A DNA stretch of 18,762 nt from Synergistaceae bacterium UBA5560 (lineage in GTDB: Bacteria; Synergistota; Synergistia; Synergistales; Aminiphilaceae). How positions within the stretch are numbered: position 1 is the stretch's first letter; every line of letters begins with the position of its first letter. The stretch is from assembly GCA_002425685.1 (NCBI GenBank), contig DIMS01000055.1:1-18762 (forward strand), given 5' to 3'. The notes beneath the pieces were generated by a model, which searched no databases, was not told the origin of the DNA, and saw nothing but the letters and a program-made list of their open reading frames with translations. Position numbers and translations under genes: made by a program. This document shows positions 7,142 through 14,303 of this stretch, piece after piece.

Positions 7142-9436
7142 ATGGCAGATTACAATGAACCGCTCTTCTCCATGCCAGGAGTCAGCTCGGGTATCAGTTG
7201 GGGAGACATGATCGACAAGATCATGGAAAAAGCGCGCAAACCCGTGGAACTCTGGGAGACCCAGCAGGACACCCTGCGTCTCAAGGTGAAACTCTACGAG
7301 GAGTTTTCCGCCGTTCTGAAGGGTGCGCGGAATGCCCTCACGGTCCTGAAGCAGCCTTCCACGTACAAGATGAAACAGGCGGAGATCACGTCGCTCACCA
7401 CCGGCGTTTCCGACGCGGCTATCCTCACCGCCACGGCCACCACGGAAGCCTACATCGGCAGGTGGAACATCGAAGTGCTCCAGAAAGCCGTGGCGGAGAC
7501 CCGTATCGGCACCCGCTTCGACAGCGCCTCCGAGGCGCTCGGCCTGACAGGCACCTTCTCCATCCGCGTGGGGGACAAGGTGGCGGAGATCAGCGTCGCT
7601 GCGTCGGACAGCCTGCGGGCGATCAACCAGATGATCGCCCGAGCCACCGACGCGGCGAGCGGAGCGAGCGTGGGCGTTACCTCCAAACTGATCGACAACC
7701 GTCTCGTCCTCTCCAGCGCGACCAGCGGCACGAACACCGCCCCCATCACGGCGGGCAAACTCACCCGAAGTTCTTCCGGCAGCGTGGATTCCGTCCCCTT
7801 CCGCACCTCCGGCGGTGCCTTTCCCGATGTGCTCGAAATCAAGTTCAACAGTACCTCCTATCAGTCCGGCACGGACTTCACCTACAACCAGTCCACGGGG
7901 GAGATCACCTGGCTCGCCGCGGGAGACAAACCCTACATAGGGGCCGAGTACGACATCACCTATTCAAAGACGGAGAACATCACCAAAGCCGCCACGAACA
8001 CCCTGACGCTTCCGCCCTCGGGCATCTTTCCGTCGTCGATCTCCATCGCCAACGGGTCCACGACCTATGTACAGGGGACCGACTATACCTACAACGCCGG
8101 AACGGGGGAGATCACCTGGCTCGCCGGCCCGGCGGACGGAACAGCCCTCACGGTGACCCTGGGCAACCCGAAGGTGGACCAGAGCGTTTTCTTCCTGGAG
8201 CCCGGCACGGGGGATGACATCATCGCCGCCCTCGGCCTGAACCTCAACGACGCCGACCACTACACCGCCGCTCAGAACGCGGAACTTCTCGTCGAAGGAG
8301 TCCGGGTGACCCGTTCCAGCAACACCATCGACGATCTCATCGGCGGCGTCACCCTCAATCTGCAGGGACCGGGAAAAGTCACGCTGGACGTGGTGTCGGA
8401 CATGGAAAAGGCCGTCGAATCCATCGAGGAATTCGTCGCGGCCTACAACGACGCCATGGAGTGGATCAACGTCCGCCTTTCCGAGGAGTCCGCGGTGGAC
8501 AGCCTCGCCAAGGACGATCCCAAGCGGAGCGACGATTTCTACAAAAAGTTCGGTCTTCTCCACGGCGATTCCCTGCTCTGGCAGACCAAGTCCCAGCTCC
8601 GCCGCCTCGTAACGGATCCGTTGAACATCCTGGGGCCTTTGAAACAGCTCTCCCAGATCGGTATCTCCACCGAAAAGGCGGACTACGGCAAAAGCGGCAA
8701 ACTGGTCTTCGACAAGGAAGCCTTCATGGCCGCGGCCACGCCGGGCTCCCTGCCCTTCATGGATCAGTGGATGACCGATGCCCTGGGAAGTTCCACCACG
8801 CCACTCAATCAACTGAAGACGGACTTCACCGGAGGAGACTTCCTCATCAGCGTCGGCGGAAAGCAGGCCCGCATCACCGTCAAGGCCACGGACACTCTGG
8901 CGGACGTAAACTCCAAGATCAACCTCGCCAAGGACGAGGTATCCGGTGACCGCATCCGCGCCAGGAGCACCATCATCGACAATGTACTCTCCATCGCGAG
9001 CACGGACATCGACGCCAACATCACCCTCCAGGATCCGAACGGCGTCCTGAAGAAGCTCGGCATCGACGTGTCGAACCCCCTGGACGCGACACACCACGTT
9101 CAGGACACGTCCGCCTACGTGGGGAACCTCCTCACCGCCGCCATGACCAACATGGACACCTACTTCGGAAACCTCGTGGACAGCTCCCAGATCGCCGTCG
9201 GCTCCGCCGTCGCCATCAAGGGGCGCGTCGCCAGCCAGATCAGCCATCTGAACTCGCAGATCACCAGCATCGACAAACGCATCAGCAAATTCGAACAACA
9301 GCTTTCCATCAAGCAACGCGGTCTCTTCGACCAGTACAGCCAAATGGAGGTGACCCTGGCAAAACTCAACCAGCAGCACTCCTGGCTGTCAAGCACCATC
9401 GCGGCCCTCACCGCAAAACAACAAGCCGCGAGTTGA
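7142..9436 (+). CDS. fliD: Flagellar filament cap / hook-associated protein 2 FliD, 764 aa
   Basis: FliD forms the cap at the filament tip that folds and inserts exported flagellin. The start ATG at 7142 has GGGGAGGG about 9 bases upstream. The N-terminal 120 residues fit FliD_N (PGVSSGISWGDMIDKIMEKARKP), without a cleavable signal, as expected for flagellar type III export. Two flagellin-hook IN motifs are visible, near 139-190 (IRVGDKVAEISVAASDSL) and near 567-620 (LISVGGKQARITVKATDTL). The C-terminal region ends in a long amphipathic coiled coil, about 704-757, usual for FliD and needed for oligomerisation. At 764 aa it is far longer than the E. coli protein (about 470). Much of the excess is an inserted beta-repeat region near 228-345. 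It is monocistronic here, bounded downstream by a strong terminator. Function is confident; the insert's role is unknown. Confidence 0.95.
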   Translation: MADYNEPLFSMPGVSSGISWGDMIDKIMEKARKPVELWETQQDTLRLKVKLYEEFSAVLKGARNALTVLKQPSTYKMKQAEITSLTTGVSDAAILTATATTEAYIGRWNIEVLQKAVAETRIGTRFDSASEALGLTGTFSIRVGDKVAEISVAASDSLRAINQMIARATDAASGASVGVTSKLIDNRLVLSSATSGTNTAPITAGKLTRSSSGSVDSVPFRTSGGAFPDVLEIKFNSTSYQSGTDFTYNQSTGEITWLAAGDKPYIGAEYDITYSKTENITKAATNTLTLPPSGIFPSSISIANGSTTYVQGTDYTYNAGTGEITWLAGPADGTALTVTLGNPKVDQSVFFLEPGTGDDIIAALGLNLNDADHYTAAQNAELLVEGVRVTRSSNTIDDLIGGVTLNLQGPGKVTLDVVSDMEKAVESIEEFVAAYNDAMEWINVRLSEESAVDSLAKDDPKRSDDFYKKFGLLHGDSLLWQTKSQLRRLVTDPLNILGPLKQLSQIGISTEKADYGKSGKLVFDKEAFMAAATPGSLPFMDQWMTDALGSSTTPLNQLKTDFTGGDFLISVGGKQARITVKATDTLADVNSKINLAKDEVSGDRIRARSTIIDNVLSIASTDIDANITLQDPNGVLKKLGIDVSNPLDATHHVQDTSAYVGNLLTAAMTNMDTYFGNLVDSSQIAVGSAVAIKGRVASQISHLNSQITSIDKRISKFEQQLSIKQRGLFDQYSQMEVTLAKLNQQHSWLSSTIAALTAKQQAAS
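7823..8165 (+). repeat. Two tandem beta-repeat modules inside fliD
   Basis: Residues about 228-276 and 297-340 share the pattern Y-x-Q/S-G-T-D-[FY]-T-Y-N-x-x-T-G-E-I-T-W-L-A. At the DNA level a 25-base stretch is identical at 7895-7919 and 8102-8126, 207 bases (69 codons) apart. This points to internal duplication or recent homogenisation. In flagellins and caps, such inserts usually lie in the surface-exposed, variable domains. Confidence 0.75.
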
Positions 9437-9528
9437 TCCTGCTCCGCAGTACAAGTCGGCGGCACCCCTTCTGCAGGCGAAGGAGTGTATTTGCCTTTTC
9501 CTCTGTCAGCCGGTACGACCCGAAAACG

Positions 9529-9583
9529 AAAGGCGGTCCCCCTTGCGAGCGATGTGTCGCTCCCAAAGGGGGCCGCCTTTTTT
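9529..9583. terminator. Strong, probably bidirectional intrinsic terminator between fliD and the response regulator
   Basis: AAAGGCGGTCCCCCTT at 9529-9544 pairs with 9566-9580 with one bulged T (9537). Inside it GAGCGA/TCGCTC (9547-9552/9557-9562) forms a second stem with loop TGTG. T6 at 9578-9583 serves fliD on the plus strand; the A-rich flank at 9523-9531 gives an interrupted U-run on the minus strand for the two-component genes. Confidence 0.88.
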
Positions 9584-9681
9584 CCGCAGCGGAAGAGGCA
9601 AGGTGCACCCCGCCTCTTCTGAAAACGCTTCTGGAGACCTCTCGCAGGACAATGCTCCGTCGAGGGGCACCGGCGCCTGTT

Positions 9682-10386
9682 CTATTCCTCTCCTCCCGCA
9701 TGGGCTTCCCTTGCGACGGCAAAGGCCCTGGGGTCCGCCTGAGCGAGCCCGAGTTTCCAAGCCAGCACCGCCGCCTGGGTCCTGTCACGAAGATCGAGTT
9801 TCCGGAGAACGTGGCTCACATGATTTTTGACGGTCTTCTCGGAAAGGACCATCCGGTTTGCCACATCCTGATTGCTCATTCCCTGGGAGACCCAATAGAG
9901 CACTTCCTTCTCCTTGGGAGTCAGGTCGGCGAGGATGTCCGCCTCCTCCCGCCGGGCATGAAAAGATGTGAGAAGCCGCCCCGCCACTTTCTGGTCCACG
10001 TAGGGTTCACCTCTGGCGACGGAGCGGACCGCCGAGAGCAGTTCCATCATTCCCGAGGACTTGAGCACATATCCGTGCACCCCCACCGCCGAGAGGGAGC
10101 GAAGATATTCCTCGTCATCATGGGCGGTGATGGCCACGAATTTGGGATCCCTCTTCATCTCCCGGACGCTGCGGAGCTCCCGGACGACGTCGATGCCGCT
10201 CAATTTGGGCATGGAGACATCCAGAAGCACGATATCGGGCTGCACGTCCCGGATGACACGTACCGCCTCGATACCATCACCGGCTTCGCCGACGATTTCG
10301 AGATCCGGCTCGAGCTCCAGGAGACGGCGCATACCATCACGAAAAAGCCTGTGATCATCGGCAAGCACTATGCGGATTTTTTCCAT
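9682..10386 (-). CDS. NarL/FixJ-family (DegU-like) response regulator, 234 aa
   Basis: Transcription factor with an N-terminal receiver and a C-terminal LuxR-type helix-turn-helix. The acidic pocket is Asp10/Asp11, the phosphoacceptor Asp56 in LLDVSMP, and the conserved switch residues Thr88 (AITAHDD) and Lys109 (YVLKSS). The HTH lies near 154-208 (LTPKEKEVLYWVSQGMSNQ, then SEKTVKNHVSHVLRKL). GGGAGGG sits 8 bases before the ATG. The gene overlaps the 3' end of the upstream kinase gene by 32 bases, so the two are co-transcribed and translationally coupled. The kinase next door is DegS-like, so a DegU-like pairing is the natural reading. The targets are unknown; fliD is adjacent, and DegU-type regulators control motility in Bacillus, but a link here is only a possibility. 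Confidence 0.95.
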   Translation of the reverse strand: MEKIRIVLADDHRLFRDGMRRLLELEPDLEIVGEAGDGIEAVRVIRDVQPDIVLLDVSMPKLSGIDVVRELRSVREMKRDPKFVAITAHDDEEYLRSLSAVGVHGYVLKSSGMMELLSAVRSVARGEPYVDQKVAGRLLTSFHARREEADILADLTPKEKEVLYWVSQGMSNQDVANRMVLSEKTVKNHVSHVLRKLDLRDRTQAAVLAWKLGLAQADPRAFAVAREAHAGGEE

Positions 10387-11530
10387 CGTCGTTTCCCTCC
10401 CACAGCGGTAGCTCCACAGTCACCTTCGTTCCCCGTTCCGGCCGGCTTTCGATCCGGAACGTGCCCCCCGCAAGGCGGGCACGTTCCTGCATGTTGTCGA
10501 GACCATAGCATTCCCGGTTCCGGGCCTTTCCGAGAACCTCCTCCACATCGAAACCACAGCCGTCGTCAACGATCTTGAGGCGCAGGACATCATTCCCGAC
10601 GCTGCAGGAGACGGCGATGTTGCGCGCTCTTCCCTTGAGCACCGCGTTTGCCACCGCCTCCTGGACGATCCGGAATGCATTGGCCGCGATGAGCTGGCCG
10701 ATGCGGGCGTCATTTCCCTCCATCCGGAGCACACAGGGAACAGCGTAACGCCCCTTGACCTGATCGGTGAATCGCTGCAGGGCAACCCGCAGGCCTTCCC
10801 CGATGCCGACGGGGCGCAATTGCCACAGGAGCGTTCTCATGTCTCCCAGGGACTCTCCCAGGGTGTTCCTCGCCTTCGCCAGTTCTTCCGCCGCACGGCT
10901 CTTCTCGCCGAGCTCCTCGAGGCGCTGGACCATTTCGAGCAGGAGAAGCACTCCGGAAAACTGCTGCGCCGGACCGTCGTGAATGTCCCTGGCGAGGCGC
11001 AGGCGATCCCGTTCGACAAACTGCAGCGCAAGCATGAGGGATTTCGCGTCCAGGCTCTGCGTGACATCCTGCATGTCCTCCATGCGGGAATGGATGATCT
11101 CCATAGCGACGCGGATCTTCTGGATCATCTCCACACTCCGGTGGAGGATGCTCTCCATGCGCTTTACGTCCCGCTGCAGCTCCTCCCGACGAGCGCGGAG
11201 CATCCGCTCCCGCTCCTCGAAACTCCCCTTGAGCCGCATGAGCCGCTCCGCTTCGTCGTAGGCGTTCCGCTGCCGTTCTTCATCTTTACGGGAGGCCGCC
11301 TCGGCGAGGCGGTTTCTCGCCATGCGGTACGCCGCGTTCGCCTCGTCGTTCGCCTTGATCACGTCCTCAATGTCCCGCTGCGCCCTGTCCAGGTCCTGGA
11401 GCAACTCCTGATAGCGCGCCAGCGATTCCTCGTGGATCATGCTCACGCTCTCTATGCTATAGTTCAAGGACTTATCGACATGATCGAGAACTTCCTGTAA
11501 TTTATGACTCAGCACTTCCTGCTCCGCCAA
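10355..11530 (-). CDS. Cytoplasmic DegS-like sensor histidine kinase, 391 aa (TTG start)
   Basis: A HisKA_3/HATPase-type kinase that would phosphorylate the overlapping response regulator. No membrane span is present. The N-terminal 160 residues form a long charged coiled coil, as in DegS, which senses a cytoplasmic signal. The H-box reads ERDRLRLARDIHDGPAQQ, with His184 from the TTG start. The N-box follows in FRIVQEAVANAV (Asn near 295), then the G-box DDGCGFD near 322-328 and GTKVTVELPL near the end. An ATG at 11557 is in frame, but the strong GGAGGAGGTG (complement of 11536-11545) lies inside that extension, 5 bases before a TTG at 11530. The TTG is therefore chosen. A promoter candidate at 11575-11603 gives a sensible leader. 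Signal and partner beyond the regulator are unknown. Confidence 0.93.
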   Translation of the reverse strand: MAEQEVLSHKLQEVLDHVDKSLNYSIESVSMIHEESLARYQELLQDLDRAQRDIEDVIKANDEANAAYRMARNRLAEAASRKDEERQRNAYDEAERLMRLKGSFEERERMLRARREELQRDVKRMESILHRSVEMIQKIRVAMEIIHSRMEDMQDVTQSLDAKSLMLALQFVERDRLRLARDIHDGPAQQFSGVLLLLEMVQRLEELGEKSRAAEELAKARNTLGESLGDMRTLLWQLRPVGIGEGLRVALQRFTDQVKGRYAVPCVLRMEGNDARIGQLIAANAFRIVQEAVANAVLKGRARNIAVSCSVGNDVLRLKIVDDGCGFDVEEVLGKARNRECYGLDNMQERARLAGGTFRIESRPERGTKVTVELPLWEGNDDGKNPHSACR

Positions 11531-11535
11531 GAAAG

Positions 11536-11545
11536 CACCTCCTCC
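11536..11545 (-). promoter_or_regulatory. Ribosome site that decides the kinase start
   Basis: The minus strand reads GGAGGAGGTG here, 5 bases before TTG at 11530-11528 and inside the longer frame that begins with ATG at 11557. The ATG has only AAGG next to it. This favours initiation at the rare TTG codon. Confidence 0.7.
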
Positions 11546-11574
11546 GGTCTGCCGCATCCTTGCCGACCGAATCT

Positions 11575-11603
11575 AGTATAGGTCTCAAGTCTCATGGACA
11601 CAA
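11575..11603 (-). promoter_or_regulatory. Candidate sigma70-type promoter for the kinase/regulator operon
   Basis: On the minus strand TTGTGT (11603-11598) is followed after 17 bases by TATACT (11580-11575). Transcription would start near 11568, about 38 bases before the TTG start of the kinase. The element overlaps the beginning of the longest divergent frame at 11594, one reason to prefer a later start for that gene. Confidence 0.5.
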
Positions 11604-11632
11604 CCACGCTTCTTTTTGTGAGGTGGAACCAC

Positions 11633-12421
11633 GTGCCGACATGTGCTCTCACTCCGGCGGAGGCGATGCATCCCTCGGAAGTCCCAAAGGAGGAACCGCG
11701 TCTTTCGCAGAAGATCCGCTCCCTGGTCGGGCAGGCCGTTGCAGCTCACTCCATGATTTCCGAGGGAGACCGCATTCTTGTCGGCCTCTCCGGGGGAAAG
11801 GACAGTCTGATCCTTCTGCTGGCCCTCCACCATCTGCGGCAACGGAGCCCCGTCTCCTTCTCGCTCAAGGCCTGCACGGTCAACCCGACGGGCGAGGCCC
11901 TGGATACAGGTGCACTCGCATCGCTCTGCGACAGACTGGAGGTCCCCTTCCGCCTCGTCGAGCACGACATCTTCGGCATCATCCGCGCCAGGGAGGAGCG
12001 CTCCCCCTGCAGCTTCTGCGCCCATCTCCGCCGGGGGTTGCTGAACACCGCCGCCAGGGAGGAAGGGTGCAACCTTCTGGCCCTCGGCCACCACCTGGAC
12101 GATGTGGTAGAGACGGTCTTCCTGAACCTTCTGGAAGGAGGACGATTCCGTTGCTTCAAGCCGAAGCTGTGGCACAGCAGGACGGGCATCACGGTCATCC
12201 GCCCCCTTGTCTTCGTAGAGGAAGCACGCATCGCCCGGGAGGTGCTGCGCCTCAGCCTGAACCCTTTCGACATGGCCTGCCCCTTCTCCGGGAAGAGCCG
12301 CCGGGCCGGAACGAAAAAACTTGTGGAACGTCTCTGCGGCGAACAGCCCTCTCTGCGCAGCAACATCCTTCATGCCCTGACGCACTTTCAGGCAAACGAC
12401 ATCTGGACACGGAACGACTAA
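11633..12421 (+). CDS. TtcA-like PP-loop ATPase / tRNA thiolation-family protein, about 262 aa
   Basis: A PP-loop N-type ATP pyrophosphatase. TtcA proteins 2-thiolate cytidine 32 of tRNA using an Fe-S cluster held by three cysteines. The ATP loop GLSGGKDSL is at residues 51-59. A C-x2-C (Cys126, Cys129 in PCSFCAHLRRG) and a later Cys216 (MACPFSGKS) match the TtcA cluster pattern. GHHLDDVVETVFLNLL at 152-167 is also family-typical. ATG 11594 gives a longer protein but overlaps the opposite promoter and lacks a ribosome site; GTG 11633 has AGGTGG 6 bases upstream; ATG 11666 is another option. Ten bases separate its stop from the next gene, so it forms an operon with the dikinase-domain proteins. 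Whether it modifies C32 of tRNA or another substrate cannot be told. Confidence 0.88.
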   Translation: MPTCALTPAEAMHPSEVPKEEPRLSQKIRSLVGQAVAAHSMISEGDRILVGLSGGKDSLILLLALHHLRQRSPVSFSLKACTVNPTGEALDTGALASLCDRLEVPFRLVEHDIFGIIRAREERSPCSFCAHLRRGLLNTAAREEGCNLLALGHHLDDVVETVFLNLLEGGRFRCFKPKLWHSRTGITVIRPLVFVEEARIAREVLRLSLNPFDMACPFSGKSRRAGTKKLVERLCGEQPSLRSNILHALTHFQANDIWTRND

Positions 12422-12431
12422 GGAGGGAATC

Positions 12432-14150
12432 ATGACGAACGCGGAATCCTTCAACAGATTCGACCCCAAACCCTTCTACCGGCAGCGCGGGTGGCTCATC
12501 GGAGATGGCGCGGTAGGAGGCAAGGCCCGCGGGCTTGCCTTTGCCCACGCCGCTCTGGAAGGAGCGGAGGAGGTACGATCGCTCGTCGGATTTCCCGAGC
12601 TGACCTACGTCGTTTCCACGGAAATCTTCGACGAGTTCCTGGCCATGAACAACCTGAGAGAACTCGTCGATCAGACCGACGACTACAACGACATCCTCGA
12701 ACAGTTCGAGAACGCACCTCTTCCTCCGGCACTCGCTCCCGTGCTCTCCACCATCTCCGAGCGCATCCCCGTCCCCATTGCCGTGCGTTCTTCCTCCATT
12801 CTCGAGGACGATACGATTCTCTCCTTCGCTGGGAAATACGCCACACGCTTTTTCGGCAACACCGGTTCTCCCGAGTACCGGCTCAAACGCATCGAGCGAG
12901 CAGTCAAACAGGTTTTCGCCTCCACCTTTAACCCTTCAGCACGGGAATATCAGAGAAAACACGGCATCGAACCGCATCGAGAAAAAATGGCCGTCCTCAT
13001 TCAGCCCATCGTCGGCAGGCGCCGCGGCTCCTGGTACTACCCTGAATTCGCCGCCACGGCCTACTCCAAGGTCTTCCGGCGCCCTTCCCCCCGAATCAAC
13101 AAGGACGACGGAGTGATGCGCGTCTGTTTCGGCCTCGGAACACGCACGGTGGACCGCGTTTTCGCCCGGACGTTCTACCTGACGAACCCGAATCTCCGCG
13201 CAGAAGGAAATCGTCCAGGCGATATTTTCGCTCATTCCCAGGAAGAGTTCGACTACGTGGACCTGGAACACGGTTTTTTCCTCACGGGGCGCGTGGAATT
13301 CGCCCTGGCGGAAATCATGAAACATCACGCATTCGCTCCGGCGTTCATCGAATGGTTCGACGGGAACATGTTCCACTGGCTGCACACGGATACCAGAGGC
13401 ATGGACACTCCGCGCCCAGCCTTCACTTTTGCGGATTTTCCCAGACGCTGCGGCGCTCTTTTCAGAACCGTCCGCCGTCTCCTCGCCCTTTTCGAACAGG
13501 AAATGGGGCTGCCTGCGGACATGGAAATGGTTTACGAATCGGACCCGGGGGAGCTCACCCTGGTCCAGCTTCGCCCGCTTTCGACGTTCGAGGACCTGGG
13601 ACGTGTCGTCATCCCCCCCTACATTCCGGAAAATCGTCTCATTCTCCGGGGAAATCGCATGGTCGCCAACGGCCTTCTGCGGCACATCAGCCATCTCGTG
13701 TACGTGGATCCGGACATCTACGGGCAACAGGCGGACTTCTACGAGGTCGCCCGGGGAATCGGTGCGATCAACGCGCAACTCGAGGGGGAGCGCTACATCC
13801 TTGTCGGCCCAGGCCGATGGGGCAGCACAAACCCGGCACTCGGCGTTCCCGCGCTCTACAATGAAATCTCCAACTGCGGATGCCTTGTGGAGCTGGGAAT
13901 CCCCAGCCGCGGCATGACTCCGGAGCTTTCCTACGGAACACACTTCTTCCTTGATCTCGACGTGGACAACATTCTCTACCTCCCCGTCTTCGACGGAGCG
14001 AGCGGCAACATCTACGCCAAAACATGGTTCGACGCAGCGCCCTATACGCTGGGAGATCACCCGTCCATTCGCATCTACCAGGGAAATTTCGACGTCTTCC
14101 TCGACGGCGAGGAGGAGATCGGTGTCATTACCGGAAATCCCTCGCCATGA
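12432..14150 (+). CDS. PEP/pyruvate-binding (PPDK N-domain) protein, first paralogue, 572 aa
   Basis: Carries the ATP-grasp nucleotide-binding domain of PEP synthase and pyruvate phosphate dikinase (PPDK_N). Visible are the nucleotide-loop-like IGDGAVGGKARGL near 23-35, the core IAVRSSSILEDDTILSFAG near 115-133, and the domain end LVQLRPL near 378. The phosphohistidine swivel domain and PEP-binding TIM barrel of true dikinases are absent. In their place is a separate C-terminal region with GPGRWGSTNPALGVPALY at 459-476 and ELSYGTHFF near 495-503, a pattern I associate with uncharacterised PPDK_N-only proteins. So it may phosphorylate or bind an unknown substrate rather than interconvert pyruvate and PEP. 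TAAGGAGG precedes the ATG. It is in an operon with the PP-loop ATPase upstream and a paralogue downstream. Confidence 0.9.
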   Translation: MTNAESFNRFDPKPFYRQRGWLIGDGAVGGKARGLAFAHAALEGAEEVRSLVGFPELTYVVSTEIFDEFLAMNNLRELVDQTDDYNDILEQFENAPLPPALAPVLSTISERIPVPIAVRSSSILEDDTILSFAGKYATRFFGNTGSPEYRLKRIERAVKQVFASTFNPSAREYQRKHGIEPHREKMAVLIQPIVGRRRGSWYYPEFAATAYSKVFRRPSPRINKDDGVMRVCFGLGTRTVDRVFARTFYLTNPNLRAEGNRPGDIFAHSQEEFDYVDLEHGFFLTGRVEFALAEIMKHHAFAPAFIEWFDGNMFHWLHTDTRGMDTPRPAFTFADFPRRCGALFRTVRRLLALFEQEMGLPADMEMVYESDPGELTLVQLRPLSTFEDLGRVVIPPYIPENRLILRGNRMVANGLLRHISHLVYVDPDIYGQQADFYEVARGIGAINAQLEGERYILVGPGRWGSTNPALGVPALYNEISNCGCLVELGIPSRGMTPELSYGTHFFLDLDVDNILYLPVFDGASGNIYAKTWFDAAPYTLGDHPSIRIYQGNFDVFLDGEEEIGVITGNPSP

Positions 14151-14257
14151 GCGGACATCTCTCCGGGCTTTTTCTGCTCGTTCCCAAAATCCGCGCACCT
14201 TTTTCGCGGGCACAACGTTCTTTCTTCAACAAGGAAAACGCGATGGGAAAAGCGTAA
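14147..14257 (+). CDS. Possible 36-aa small ORF between the two dikinase-domain genes
   Basis: ATGA at 14147-14150 overlaps the stop of the preceding gene, an arrangement used for translational coupling. The frame runs to TAA at 14255-14257 and encodes a short basic peptide with a hydrophobic start (MSGHLSGLFLLVPKI). There is no ribosome site and no recognisable family. It may be chance: the rest of the 153-base gap holds only the GAAAGGA ribosome site of the next gene. Low confidence. Confidence 0.2.
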   Translation: MSGHLSGLFLLVPKIRAPFSRAQRSFFNKENAMGKA

Positions 14258-14303
14258 GGTTTCCATCAGGGCGCATCAGCGACGGTTCTGAAAGGACGAC
14301 GCC

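Noticed and set aside
7964..9379. Long open frame antisense to fliD
   Set aside because: It is a shadow of codon bias in the high-GC fliD gene; it has no domain features or ribosome site.
9593..9618. AAGAGGC/GCCTCTT stem after the fliD terminator
   Set aside because: No T-run on either strand; the stronger hairpin at 9529-9583 already explains termination.
11594..11632. ATG at 11594 as the start of the PP-loop ATPase
   Set aside because: No ribosome site, and the -35 of the opposite-strand kinase promoter overlaps it; GTG 11633 with AGGTGG upstream fits better, though this stays uncertain.
11686..11693. AAAGGAGG inside the PP-loop ATPase as an internal ribosome site
   Set aside because: No ATG, GTG or TTG follows in frame at a usable distance, so it is likely coincidence.
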